From contig CM043950.1 of NCBI GenBank assembly GCA_014529385.2, positions 78,486,343 to 78,550,342 of the forward strand: 64,000 nucleotides of DNA, in the 5' to 3' direction. Shown piece by piece: positions 12,175 to 22,829 of this stretch. The stretch is from Adiantum capillus-veneris (lineage: Eukaryota; Streptophyta; Polypodiopsida; Polypodiales; Pteridaceae). The notes below the pieces were generated by a model, which saw only the letters and a list, made by a program, of their open reading frames with translations, did not search any database and had not been told where the DNA came from. Position 1 is the first letter of the stretch. Each line of letters begins with the position of its first letter. The translations under genes and the position numbers were made by a program.

Positions 12175-12200
12175 GTGCCTTCTAATTGCTTAGAAGGCAC
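12175..12200. promoter_or_regulatory. Perfect 11-bp inverted repeat in the TAXi leader/core promoter
   Basis: GTGCCTTCTAA, loop TTGC, then TTAGAAGGCAC. It lies between the TATA-like box and the ATG, about where transcription should begin, so it could fold in the 5' leader or bind a dimeric factor. The function is inferred. Confidence 0.6.
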
Positions 12201-12204
12201 TCGT

Positions 12205-12213
12205 CTTTTATGC
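12205..12213 (-). promoter_or_regulatory. TATA-like box of the TAXi-like gene
   Basis: The minus strand reads GCATAAAAG, about 75-80 bp upstream of the ATG. This spacing fits a short 5' leader. Confidence 0.55.
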
Positions 12214-12264
12214 TAAACATTGCAGCGCCAATTAATCCCACACTTTACTCTGTACAGTGCTTCC

Positions 12265-12270
12265 CACGTG
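12265..12270. promoter_or_regulatory. G-box CACGTG upstream of the TAXi-like gene
   Basis: A palindromic CACGTG sits about 135 bp upstream of the ATG. G-boxes bind bZIP and bHLH factors and are common in light- and ABA-responsive plant promoters. A 6-mer alone is weak evidence. Confidence 0.45.
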
Positions 12271-12707
12271 CAAATCTCTAGGTTTTCATTGTGCATGCCT
12301 CCATTGCTCTTCGTGAAAAGCTCAAAAAAGCAAGCAAGCCCAACCCTTGGAAGTAAATTATGAGTTACGCTAATTCCTATGCCCATCCACTTGCTTCATT
12401 CGTTGACTTTGCATTTTCTTGCAAACCAATTTACCAAAGCAGCGGCTCATTGTCAAACCACACCCTCCTAGTCAGTACACCCCCAGGTAGCATGGATGCT
12501 AGACTACTTTCCCGGATCCAGAACCTATTGTTCATGAAAGGAAAGATAGCCGCTTCAAATTTTAGAGACACACACTCCTGTAGTCTGCAGAACACGTTTT
12601 AGGGCTTGCAAGAGACTAAGAAGCGCGCACACACACACGCACACATACAGATTTATATGTATGTACATATAAAATATATATATACACACACATATATAAA
12701 TATATAC

Positions 12708-12709
<2 letters not shown>

Positions 12710-12762
<53 letters not shown>
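12710..12762. repeat. (AT)n microsatellite
   Basis: An alternating TA tract of about 26 units, preceded by interrupted TA/CA repeats. Confidence 0.9.
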
Positions 12763-12766
<4 letters not shown>

Positions 12767-12904
12767 CACACCTTAGTTGCCCTGGCAGTTATGCAATCCC
12801 TCCAGTCTTGACTTTTGTGATTCCTCGCTCTCCTCTCTCAATGATCCGAAATTGATAGGTCCCATCACCAATCCAATTTGCAGCTTCTTTGCATGTACAA
12901 TAGA

Positions 12905-12906
<2 letters not shown>

Positions 12907-12948
<42 letters not shown>
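12907..12948. repeat. Compound (GT)n(GA)n microsatellite
   Basis: A GT tract passes directly into a GA tract. Confidence 0.9.
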
Positions 12949-12949
<1 letters not shown>

Positions 12950-13036
12950 TGGTGAGAAAGGAGATGATCTGTTAGGGTTCGCCTGCGTTTTCTCTTCAGT
13001 TGCAGACTGAAGATGGTGGACCCCCAACACCCCCTT

Positions 13037-13974
13037 TGTAGTTATCTAAGTGCATTACATCAAGTGCCTCACCCTCACCCCAAGGCAACTAGGACACTTG
13101 TCAAGAGTAGCATCAAGTTGCCCTAGTCTAAGCAAGAAGGGGGTCTACTAGCTTAAGCAAGTAGGGGTCTAGCTAGCTTAAGCTAGTAGGGGGAGTGTTA
13201 GCTTACTTCCATCAAGGAAAATAAGGACACTTGTCACAATGCTCTCACACATGCTCACGAGGGAGAAGGCCACTCATTGGTAGAGTGAGAGGGGGTCCAA
13301 TGAGAAGCAAGGATGCGATACTAGGCCAAATCGAATTCTCTCTTTCTCTCTTTGTGTGTAGGAAGGAAGCATTCACTCACTCATTCTCATGCATACTCTC
13401 ACACACTCAAGCTACACCCTCTCTATGGTGCAAGCTTCCTTGTGTGAAGAATCCATGGTGCCTTCATCAACAACACATGCTGAAGTGCAAGCTTATCATC
13501 TTCTTCAATCTCAATTATGCTATATGCTAGCTATGCAAGAGAGAAGCTCTCTTGAAAGTAGATGTATTAGAATACATACTTCTTTCTCGTATAATACTTC
13601 TTCTTCCTCTCAATCCACCTCGATCCCTGCAGCTCTCTCCACCTTTCATGGTGTTTGAGGCCCTAGAATAGAGCCCCCACCGGGTTTAATTAAGTGGCTC
13701 TTTCTCTCTCCATATCCAGGTTGCCAAAGCTCTTGTGAAGTACAAGAAGTGCATTGTAAAAGATCTCTCTCTTCATGGGAGCAAGATTAATGCAAAGTCT
13801 CTTTGGAGGGGGGACCAGCTCCAAATGAAATCTGGTCCTCAACTGTTTCATCTTGCAAATTTTCATACTTTTCTCTATTTTGCTATGTGTGACTTTCCAT
13901 CTCTTATACTCTCTCTATTCTCTACTCTAATTTCCGTTGTGCCTAAAAAGAATTAATAGGCAAATTCTATGACA
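13037..13974 (+). repeat. 5' LTR of the Ty3 element
   Basis: It aligns with 25224-26223 and begins TGTAGTTATC. Long identical stretches include GGCAACTAGGACACTTGTCA. It ends in GACA one base before the primer-binding site. Short open frames inside are not genes. Confidence 0.9.
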
Positions 13975-13975
13975 C

Positions 13976-13992
13976 TGGTATCAGACCCAGGG
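13976..13992 (+). other. Primer-binding site (initiator-Met-tRNA type)
   Basis: TGGTATCAGACCCAGGG lies one base after the LTR. It resembles the plant consensus TGGTATCAGAGC complementary to the tRNA-iMet 3' end, with mismatches. Confidence 0.8.
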
Positions 13993-14100
13993 TCTTCACT
14001 AAAGATTACCATATGGTGTCACGTGAGTGTACAATAGGGGGGGTTTATGAGGCCAAAAAGGTAGATTTTACAAAGGAGGGTACTGTATATAGGGGGTAAA

Positions 14101-14634
14101 ATGGCAGTTTTGGTGCACGCAGGTGACGTCTTCCTAGTGCTACTAGTGAATCCCCTGGGGTATCAGACCACTAATTCCAAGCCCATGGAAACCAAAGAAC
14201 AAGGCAAGCTCAAAGGGAAGAATTATGAATCAATTTCTTCTAGAAGCAATCTTAACGATAACAAAGCTAAGGAGAAGGGAGTCTACAAAGGTAAAAATTG
14301 TCTTTCTCCTAAAGAGCCTGAGCATTATCGTAAAGATAACAAATGTTATAAATGTGGAGAGCAAGGGCATTTCTATTGGAGTTGCTCTCAAAGAAAAGCT
14401 CTCAATGAACAACCTAGAGCCTCTATGGTTGACGGTCCACAAGAGGTTACTCATTGCAAAGGATCCCCACTTTCTAAAGCTTGGGTAAAGGTAGGAGAGC
14501 ATGACGCTCTCATAATCTTTGACAATCGTTCTACCCACAAAATCAACTCTAAGGAACTAGTTGAAAAGCTAGGAGTACATCCAAATGAGTTGGGTAAAGC
14601 CATTGAAGAGATGGGCCTTTCAAAGGCCAAGTAG
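14101..14634 (+). pseudogene. Gag C-terminus with CCHC zinc knuckle running into a protease start
   Basis: This 177-codon frame is Lys/Asn-rich and contains the nucleocapsid knuckle C82-x2-C85-x4-H90-x4-C95 (CYKCGEQGHFYWSC). Further on, residues 137-155 (LIIFDNRSTHKINSKELVE) occupy the place of the retropepsin entry motif LIDSGSTHNFIS. The catalytic Asp is kept, but the following Ser-Gly is replaced by Asn-Arg, so the protease would be inactive. The N-terminal capsid part of gag is missing, and the frame ends in TAG soon after the protease start. It is part of the decayed Ty3 element. Confidence 0.8.
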
Positions 14635-14879
14635 CTCTAGTAATACCTCTCACTGGTAAGCTTAAGCTCCATGGACAAAGACATGTACATAGACTATGAA
14701 GCATTCGGTAGCATCCTACCTTCTGTACATATGCATGTTGTTGACAAGTTAATGAAAGTTCAATTTCCACATACATGATTATTGTTAAAGAATTTGTACA
14801 TGGTAATAATGTTTCAACAAATGGCAATGAAAGAAATTGAGAGCAAAGAGAATTGTCTAGTTCTTAACTCAATTTCAGA

Positions 14880-16134
14880 ATGTTTTCTTTGATGATATCC
14901 TTGGGGAGTTACCTCCAAAAATGAGGGGATGATGATCATGTAATTAAGTTTCTTCCAAAAAGTCCACCACCTAATGAACCTCCTTATTGAGTTTACCAGC
15001 TCATCAAGAGTAGATTACAAATTAGGTGAATGAATTGGTAGAAATAGGAATGGGGAGACCTAGCTCTTGTCCATTTAGCTCATGTGTTCATTTAGTGCAA
15101 AAGAAAGATGTCATATATTATATGTGTCTTGACTAAAGAGCACCAAAGAGAACTAATGTCCCAAATAGATTCCCTGTCTTAAGGGTACAAGATCTATTTG
15201 ACAAACATTAATCAAGCTACCTATTTCAATAGGATAGTCAATAGAGCTTAAATCAAAAGAAGAGTGAATTTCTTACAAGAGATTCAAAATTTAGGTCACT
15301 TTGTCTCTAAAGATGGCATCCATATGGATACAACAAAGTTAGAGGTAATAAAAGACTGATGTAATCCAATGAATCTATAAAAACTATGAAGTTTTATTAT
15401 GTGTGCATACTATAGACACTTCATATTAAAAAACTTCACTGCTAGCAACTCCATTACATGATTTAACAAAAAGAACTTATGGACTGCAAAAGAGGTTAAA
15501 GAGAAATTTATCTCTCAATGTACGTATGCTTGAAATACAGGATCTCTTAATGCTTATTGAGATCCAATGTGATGCGAATGCCCATTATCTTGAAGTTGTT
15601 TTGCTTCAAAAAGAAAATGCCATAGCATATGAGAGTAAAAGACTTACCTCTAATGAACAAAGGTAGGACATATAAACACCTGTTTTACACGCCCTAGACA
15701 CATGAGAACACTATTTCTTGGGAACTTCATCCTTCGAGCGGATCAAGGACTTCAGGACGCAAAGTAAGCTCTTCGACAAGCAAATGAGGTGGGTAAATTT
15801 TCTTAGGCAGTTCAATATTTATATTGCTCACAATTTTGGCAAGCACATTTAAATGGCCAATGCACTACCATGGCAGCCAACAGCTTATGTCGTAACAAAA
15901 GAAACATTCATCTTACATGGTTATCTTCTCTATGGCAATAGGTTATATGTGGATTCCATGCTCTCTCTCTAAGGGACATAGAGAGATCAAGCTTCTCTTT
16001 GAGGAGTAGAAATGCATAACCATGAAAGGAAACACACAATGTTATGTTTCAAAATGCATGGTATGGCACAAAGACAAAGGTTTGAAGTATCATGGCTTGC
16101 CTATGTTTATGATGTCGGATAGAGATCCTAGAAT
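14880..16134 (+). pseudogene. Ty3 pol remnant: RT edges, RNase H, integrase start
   Basis: Translated pieces across stops match Ty3 pol in order. There is a pre-RT segment (DDILGELPP, then LPKSPPPNEPPY). The palm is mostly deleted. A post-RT segment follows near 15290-15420 (GHFVSKDGIHMDTTKLEVIKD, then YYRHFI). RNase H lies at 15590-15860 (VVLLQKENAIAYESKRLTSN; FDKQMRWVNFLRQFNIYIAH). The integrase start near 16090 (GLPMFMMSDRDPRM) includes the catalytic SDRDPR motif. The frame is cut at 16134-16136 by the CACTA insertion. Confidence 0.85.
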
Positions 16135-16136
16135 GA

Positions 16137-16149
16137 CACTACAAGAGGT
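16137..16149 (+). repeat. CACTA left terminal inverted repeat
   Basis: CACTACAAGAGGT, perfectly complementary to 23093-23105. Confidence 0.95.
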
Positions 16150-16583
16150 ACTTCACATTAGCGACGCTCGCAGTGCGACGCATAAAAGTGAAAATTCACG
16201 GCGTCGCTAGTTTATTTGTAACATAGCGACGCCGACAGGGGTAAAAAATAAACCGAGAGCGCCCAAAAACTCAGATCTCAGATCTGAGTTTTCGGCGCTC
16301 AAGCAAGCAAAGAGGTAACCCACGCTCTCCCGCTCTCTCTCTTTCTTCTCCACACACACACACACACACACACGAGGAGAGGAAGGAGAGCCAGGTATGC
16401 TCCTTCCCTCTCCTCTCTCTCATGTTCCGTTCCCCTCTTTCTCTCTCTCGACCTCTCTCTCTCTCTCACACACATTGTGTTTTGAGAGAGAGAGAGAGAG
16501 GGAGAGAGAGAGAGAGAGCACATGCATAAACAAAAAACACACACATACACACATGAATAAACAAAGAATGCATACAGACACAC

Positions 16584-16586
<3 letters not shown>

Positions 16587-16627
<41 letters not shown>
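16587..16627. repeat. (GA)n microsatellite inside the CACTA element
   Basis: A pure GA tract of about 20 units. Shorter GA and CT tracts surround it (16330-16520). Confidence 0.9.
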
Positions 16628-16631
<4 letters not shown>

Positions 16632-16689
16632 AAACAAAGAGAAAGAGAGAAGAAGAAGAGAAAGAAGAAGAGAAAGAAGAAGAAGAGAT

Positions 16690-17043
16690 TTTTAAAGTCG
16701 TAGGAAACTACCCCAAGAGACCTTAAAGATCTAGCCGACGAGGAGTTGAACTCAAGACCTGTTATTCAAGAGGGAAATGGCATAACCAATCTACCACACT
16801 TGGGTGGTAGAATGGTTATACCATTTTCCTCTTTTTATTAGCACTCACACACACACACACACCCACACACACACCCGAGAAGAAGAGAGTTTTAACGTCA
16901 TAGGAAACTATCCCAAGAGACCTTAAAGATTTAGTCGACGAGGAGTTGAACTCAAGACCTGTTATTCAAGAGGGAAATGGCATAACAAATCTACCACACT
17001 TGGGTGATAGAAAGGTTATACCATTTTCCTCTTTTTATTAGCA

Positions 17044-17076
<33 letters not shown>

Positions 17077-17310
17077 GAGAAGAAGAGAGTTTTAATGTCG
17101 TAGGAAACTATCCCAAGAGACCTTAAAGATCTAGCCGACGAGGAGTTGAATTCAAGACCTGTTATTCAAGAGGGAAATGGCATAACCAATCTACCACACT
17201 TGGGTGATAGAAAGGTTATACCATTTTTCTCTTTTTAGTAACACTCGCACACACACCCACACACACACCCGAGAAGAAGAGAGTTTTAACATGGTAGGAA
17301 ACTATCCCAA
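16690..17310. repeat. ~200-bp tandem repeats with (AC)n and tRNA-like boxes
   Basis: The marker TAGGAAACTA recurs at 16701, 16901, 17101 and 17295. The period is therefore 200, 200 and 194 bp over about three and a half units. Each full unit carries an (AC)n tract. On the minus strand it holds GGTAGATTGGTTATGCC and, about 33 bp on, GAGTTCAACTCC. These resemble pol III box A and box B of a tRNA-derived SINE head. Tandem amplification inside a CACTA subterminal zone is clear; the SINE origin is inference. Confidence 0.75.
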
Positions 17311-17399
17311 TAGAGAATAAAAAACCAGAGAGAGAGAGAGAGAGAGGGGGGGAGAAGACGAAAGAGAGAGGTAAGGGGAGAAAACAAAGAGAGAAAGAA

Positions 17400-17700
17400 A
17401 TTATGTTAAAATTTAAATTGTATTAAGTTAGATTACATTTAGATTTATGTTTATGGTGAGTTTAAGATTATGTTAGATTTAGATTTACGTTAGATTAGAT
17501 TAGATTTAGGTTTATTTTGAGTTAGATTTATGTTAAATTAGATTTAGGTTTATTTATGCTAGATTTAGATTTATTTATGCTAGATTTAGATTTACATTAG
17601 ATTAGATTAAATTTATGTTTATTTTGAGTTTAAGATTAAATTAGATCTAGATTTATGTTCAATGGACTAGCTTTTTTTAGATTTTGGTTAGATTTTAGTG
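17400..17700. repeat. Degenerate TTAGATTTA-type repeats
   Basis: An AT-rich stretch built of variants of TTAGATTTATGTTAGATT, with no coding content, between the 200-bp repeats and the transposase gene of the CACTA element. Confidence 0.7.
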
Positions 17701-18297
17701 CATGTCAATGAAGGGTGAGCTTTGCCCAAAATAAACCTTAATGCCCAAAATAAACCTTAAAGATTGGCTTAATGCTGACGGTTAGAGAAATAGTTGGGAT
17801 TAAGGATATCATGCAATGCATACTATGCCCCATGCTGCATGGTCATGCGTGAACTAATACTAATTGCAACTTACCTCTAACATCATGAGCTTCTGTGAGG
17901 GAGGCACTGCATACCTAGCTAGGTACGATTGGGGGCAAGGGACCACCGGGCTACGTATAATTGGGGGCATTCAAATATAAAGTAAGCATTCAGTGCTTTG
18001 AGCAGGCATCAGCTACATTGTAAGAATGGCGTACCTGCATGCTACAGACAAAGATCTACTATGAAAAGATGTTAAGATGCTGTGAAATGCTACAGCTAGA
18101 GAAGAGGCAAAGGGGTTTTGTCCACTACATGCACTATCATGTAGACGTGGGTGTGTAGATTTCTTGTACCCACAAATATAGGCATTGACCAATAAAGACA
18201 AAATTATAACCCAGTGGTTCTGATCTCCGTGCACCTCTAGACCGAGGTGTGGGGGATTGGACATGACTAGAGAATTTGAGGTAGTTTACAGTGTGAA

Positions 18298-18332
<35 letters not shown>

Positions 18333-18395
18333 AAGACGGAGGATGCCAATAGAAGATTAAATTTATGTCCACGTTATAAGGTTTTTATCCTCATT

Positions 18396-20225
18396 ATGAG
18401 TAGTGACGAGGATGTGGGGCCGTCCAACCGAAACACACCTGTCGCAACAAGGATCTTATGTCCTTGCAATCAATGCAAGCATGCTGTGCGACGGACAAGA
18501 CGCGTTTCTTTGCAGCACGTTCGCGGATTTGGCGAGTTCGATCCATCTATTATAGATCGAGTTGTTGCCAATTATAACTCGTTGCACTCTGACGCTGGCC
18601 ACCATGCAGCAATCTTGCAACCCAATAGACGTGTGTTTGCAGGCGCTTTGGTCAAGCAGCATATGTGAGGCCACAAGATGTAGCCTCTGACAGCTCGGGG
18701 GATGATCATGCAGACCTCATTCCCAACGAGGCAATGTTTGAGCCCGAGAACGATGAAATGATCGAGACGATCATGGATTCAGAAAGGCTTATCTATGATG
18801 ATATGAAAAGTGAAGCCGATACGTCATTGTATGATGGAGCATGTGTGTTTAGATTGAAGGCACTCCTGGTTCTTCTCAACATGCAGACAAAGTTTGGATG
18901 GAGTGACACTAGCGTCACATCGCTTTTCAGGTGATCTATTACAATGTGTTTACTTTAATAAAAAACTCGAAATCTATAATGATCTGATAGTTTTTACACA
19001 ATTGTACCACATTTTTTTCGTTGTGTAGATTGCTCAAAGAGCACATACTGCCAGCTGATAATGTGATACCAGATTCCAGAGAGGAAGCAAGAAAGATCTT
19101 GCGAAACTGGGGGATGGATTACAATTCGATCCACACTTGTCCTAACGACTGCATTCTTTTCAGAGGGGAATACATAGACATGGAGAAGTGTCCAAAATGT
19201 GATTCGGAGAGATTTCGAGTAGGTCTCCACGGAACAAAAATTCCACAAAAGGTTTTGCGACATTTTCCTCTGCTTCCTCGCATCAAGCATTTCTTCGAAT
19301 ATAAGTCCATGGCTGCCCTAGCATCATGGCATGAGGAGAATAGATCTTCGGATGGTGTGCTACGGATTCCTGCAGATTATGCAGCCTGGAAACATATAGA
19401 TGAAACATGGTAGGATTTTGTTAGGGAAGCTCGAAATTTGCCATGTGCAATCTCGATGTTGAGAAGAAGATGATGGAAGATCTAGAGGATAAAATCAACC
19501 GATTTTGCATGCTTCACAATCCAGTGATACAAAAGTGGATTTCACAATATGAGGATGCAAAGCAAGAGCGACAAAGGGCACGAATCGAGTGGAGATGGGG
19601 AAGACAACCACTGATGCACTATCCGACGGGTCTGGAGAGCCTACCAACATTCATGAGCTTAAGATGGTTGGACAACCAATTGAAAAGTGCACCAACAGTG
19701 CGGTGAAGAAGTGACTGAGGAGGAGTGGGAGTACTCTCGGGTGGTTGCGTGACCAAGGTAAGTTTGCAATCTACGACTAGTGACTTTTTAGATGTTTGAA
19801 CAACCACTCATAATCTTTGTTGGTTGTAGTATAAGTCATACACAACAGCATGGTGTAAAGGTCGACATTTTAGGGTGGAACGGATCGACAAAAAGAGTTT
19901 TACTCAAGATTGTGGAATCATGGCAAAATTTGAACAGTCTAGTCGACGATAGTCCTCTGATGCAGATTCTGTGGTGGCGGAACTCACTTACTTCGGCATG
20001 CTACAAGAGATTTTGAGGATCGATTATAGAGAATTTTTTGTCGACTTGTTCAACGTGCAATGGTTCAAGATAATCATGGAGGGTCGCAACGCTACTCTGC
20101 GTAGAGGAGAGTCTGGTTTTCTTGAGGTGGATTCAACTAAGAAATGGACTGAACTAAGAGACACTTTTGTACTACTCGAGCATTGTGAACAAGTAAGTAT
20201 GCAAATAGTTAACATCCAATTTTAG
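18396..20225 (+). pseudogene. TNP2-type CACTA transposase with central deletion
   Basis: The N-terminal part (18396-18668) has the zinc-like CPCNQCKHAVRRTRR motif of the Transpos_assoc domain. A frame change follows, then 18665-18930 (KFGWSDTSVTSLF). A 98-bp intron (18931-19028, CAG|GTGATC to TGTGTAG|ATTG) restores SLF-R-LLKEHILP. The TNP2 core continues at 19029-19413: ILRNWGMDYNSIHTCPNDC, CPKCDSERFR, KVLRHFPLLPRIK and the WKHIDETW end. A TAG then occurs in frame. The catalytic middle of TNP2 is absent, and the sequence jumps to C-terminal segments (FCMLHNPVIQKWISQYED; ELTYFGMLQEILRIDYREFF; 19443-20200). In the intact family this protein cuts and joins the element ends. This copy cannot be active. 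Confidence 0.85.
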
Positions 20226-21069
20226 AAGTTATGTGCTTGGAAGCTCTCATGTAAGTTATGTGGCTCTGGCAAGTGATATTTCATCCTACAAAGTCTGCAT
20301 CAAACTAGTGGTACGTCATAGAGGTAGCCCCTCGTAGTGCACGGACATATGCAGGCTACCATGTGCCAATCATAGCGAGCATCAAGCTGCTACTCTCTAT
20401 GGGGTGCATGCAGAGGATCTACAAAATAAAATGGAGGACATCTGTTTAAACGGAGAGCTCTATATAGATATAGGAAGTTATGCTGAGCTTTGTGCGGATG
20501 AGAGAGAGAGACCTTTTAAAGCCATAAATATTGTATTTGAACAATTTTGCTCTGTTTTATAATATATATTGTATTCACGTGGCTTTTTGTCCATTTCTAT
20601 ATACATGCGTCATTCCGTCATTGTATTTAATGGTCTTTGGGTCCACTCCAGGTACGTATGCTCTAGGTATGTTCTCACAAGAAGGGACGATGAGCACTGC
20701 GCTCTGAGTGAGATGGAGACTGAAGCTGCAATCGCGAAGGTCTGCTCAATATAGATGCTGCTCGCTCCATCGCTAGATCTAGTTGACCGGGTGAAAGAGA
20801 CACTAAGAAGAACTACTACTGCTTCTCACCGTCTCTTTCACTCGATCAATTAGATTTAGTGGTGGGACAAACAACTTCTATGAGCAGACCTTCGCAATGC
20901 AGCTTCAGTCTCCATCGCATCCGGAGCGCAGTGCTTTTACAAATTCATAGGAATTCAACGAAATCTCTCTACACAAGAATCCCTCCCCCTTTATGAGTCC
21001 TCTCTCTCTCTTTCTCTACTTGTCAATGTTTTCTTCTCCATTCATTCAATATTAAGATTAAATGTTCGT
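20226..21069. other. Non-coding CACTA interior between the two coding regions
   Basis: No gene is supportable. It holds a short GA tract and the long inverted repeat at 20693-20935. Confidence 0.6.
20693..20935. repeat. Long hairpin (arms about 109 and 105 bp, loop 29 bp)
   Basis: 20693-20801 is the inverted complement of 20831-20935 with scattered mismatches and a few indels. The best part (GATGGAGACTGAAGCTGCA and CGAAGGTCTGCTCA) is nearly perfect. A transcript of either strand would fold into a long imperfect stem like a pri-miRNA or hairpin-siRNA precursor. Expression is unknown. Confidence 0.85.
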
Positions 21070-22400
21070 GTGTTTAATACAGGTATGGATGATGATGAGT
21101 TTATTTCTTCTTTGTCACCCCAGCAGAGACAATGGTACGTGGAGCGTCATCGCTCTGGAGCACCATCACGCGTTCCTAATCCTTTAGTGTCTCCCTCTGT
21201 TTCGAAGCATTCAGCGCGCTCCGAAGCTTTGATGTCAACAAGACGATCTTCACACTCGTCTAGGCACTGCGCCCTAGTGGTGGCGACGGTGGTTGTTGTG
21301 GGGATGCCGCCACCGATGCCTCGACACCGCCTTGTGTTCGACGAGGCTCTTTACCCTCCCCTTCTTTGCCCGCCCCCACACCAGCCACGTCATCGCCATC
21401 TACACTAGGTTTTGCGCGGCTGATGGCCGTTCCTACTAGCCACACACCACTAGCTACTCCTCGAGGAGTCACTCCAGTCGACACTCCTCGGTTCGGGACC
21501 CAGACTCCAGTGGAGACACCTGACGTCCCGCCTCGACATGCCACTAGAGACCCCTACCGAGACACCCAGGTTCACGCATCACCGGCGAGAGGGCTTGCCT
21601 TACTCCGCCGACTTCAGCGGCAGCATCATCTTGGATGATGAAGGCAAGAAGGTGATCTTGTGCATGCTCGGTCTTTGCTCTCAGGTGTTTAGACACTACA
21701 TACTAAACACCTAAAGTGAAGTACCTAGTGATTTAAAAGACAGAGTCATCAGCATGTTGCATGACGAGTTTCCCGTTTCAACACGGGATGAACACTTCAA
21801 TGAAGACCTGATGAAGGTTCGAATGCGCGAATATTGCAAGCACAAGCATTCCAAAGTGCAAAAAGCAATTAAGCATGGGTGGAACAGACCAGATTGACTG
21901 GCCAAAGAAGATTGGAAGAATACGAAGAAAGAAGCACGCGAGAATCCTGACAAGTGAAAGCAACAAAAGGAGGCAGGCAAAGCGCGAGTAGAGACAGGGC
22001 GCTCGCACCACTTGGGGAGCGGCGGGTGGGCATCATTTGAGGACGATTTTTTAAGTGTTTTCGCATTGCTCTTTAGGTTTGATAGTTTAGGGTTTAGGGG
22101 TTTTTAAATTCTAACATAATGGATTCTTTGTATGTTTTGACAGTGGTCGATGATGACAGGACGTGACCCCACACCATACGAGCGCGAGTACGCATGCAGA
22201 AAGGGCTTAAACGCCCTGATGGACATTCTGAGTTCTCACGATGGCATGGTTAGTATTAGGGTTTACTCTTTTTTATTTGTTGTATTGTTTTATAGATTAT
22301 ATGTTTATACTTACAGAAAGCTGTCTTATTGTTTTTTTTGTAGAATCCGACAGATACGCCGCTTGGACGCGATGAGATTTCTGATTAGACGACGTTAGTC
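21070..22400 (+). pseudogene. Second CACTA coding region, transposase_24/TNPA-like, fragmented
   Basis: Pieces in different frames read MDDDEFISSLSPQQRQWYVE (21085 on) and a Pro/Ser-rich middle (21250-21640). Next comes a basic segment (VRMREYCKHKHSKVQKAIKHG, about 21820) with in-frame TGAs, then GRDPTPYEREYACRKGLNAL (22156 on) and a possible last piece after an intron (PTDTPLGRDEIS, near 22350). The order matches the second protein that accompanies TNP2 in plant CACTA elements, which binds the subterminal repeats. Exon limits are uncertain, and the gene looks inactive. Confidence 0.55.
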
Positions 22401-22829
22401 TAACCGTAGCTAGATAGAATTAGTTTCCTTTTGTCATAGCATATGTCTCATGAGATGACATTTATACATCTGTTTGTAACTATTAGAAAACCATGTATAT
22501 TTTTTCAATAATGACAATGGTGTTGTAACTATTACATTTTCAAAGTTTAACAATCAAGTTATTTTGCCTATGATGTGTACAATTGTCATTGAATTACTTT
22601 CATCAATTTACTTTTGTCAGTTTTGTATCTTTGTTTTGTATCTTTATTCTGCAAACAATACTATGGATGATGGAGTTAATGGTTATATTGTCTTGTGGGT
22701 GACTACTTTGGGTCTATATCTAAGCTTGCACTTTCTTTCAAAGGTGAATATGGGCTTATCTTGGATTCGTTTAGATTTACTCAATTATTGAAACATTCAA
22801 TATGGTTGATGGGTGGAATGCCCTGCCAC

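Larger units (their letters stand above)
12271..13036. other. Upstream/intergenic segment with microsatellites
   Basis: There is no gene. It contains the distal promoter of the TAXi-like gene, an AT tract at 12710-12762 and a (GT)n(GA)n compound tract at 12907-12948. Confidence 0.6.

Noticed and set aside
13032-13036. Target-site duplication of the Ty3 element
   Set aside because: The 5 bases before the left LTR (CCCTT) and after the right LTR (TCACC) do not match under the best LTR ends, so none is claimed.
13735-13956. 73-codon open frame
   Set aside because: It lies inside the Ty3 5' LTR and is not preserved in the 3' LTR copy.
16690-17310. CRISPR-like array
   Set aside because: The units are ~200 bp and fully repeated with no unique spacers, in a eukaryotic transposon.
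22086-22104. TTTAGGG-type telomere repeat
   Set aside because: Only about two adjacent imperfect units (TTTAGGGTTTAGGGG), well below an interstitial telomere array.
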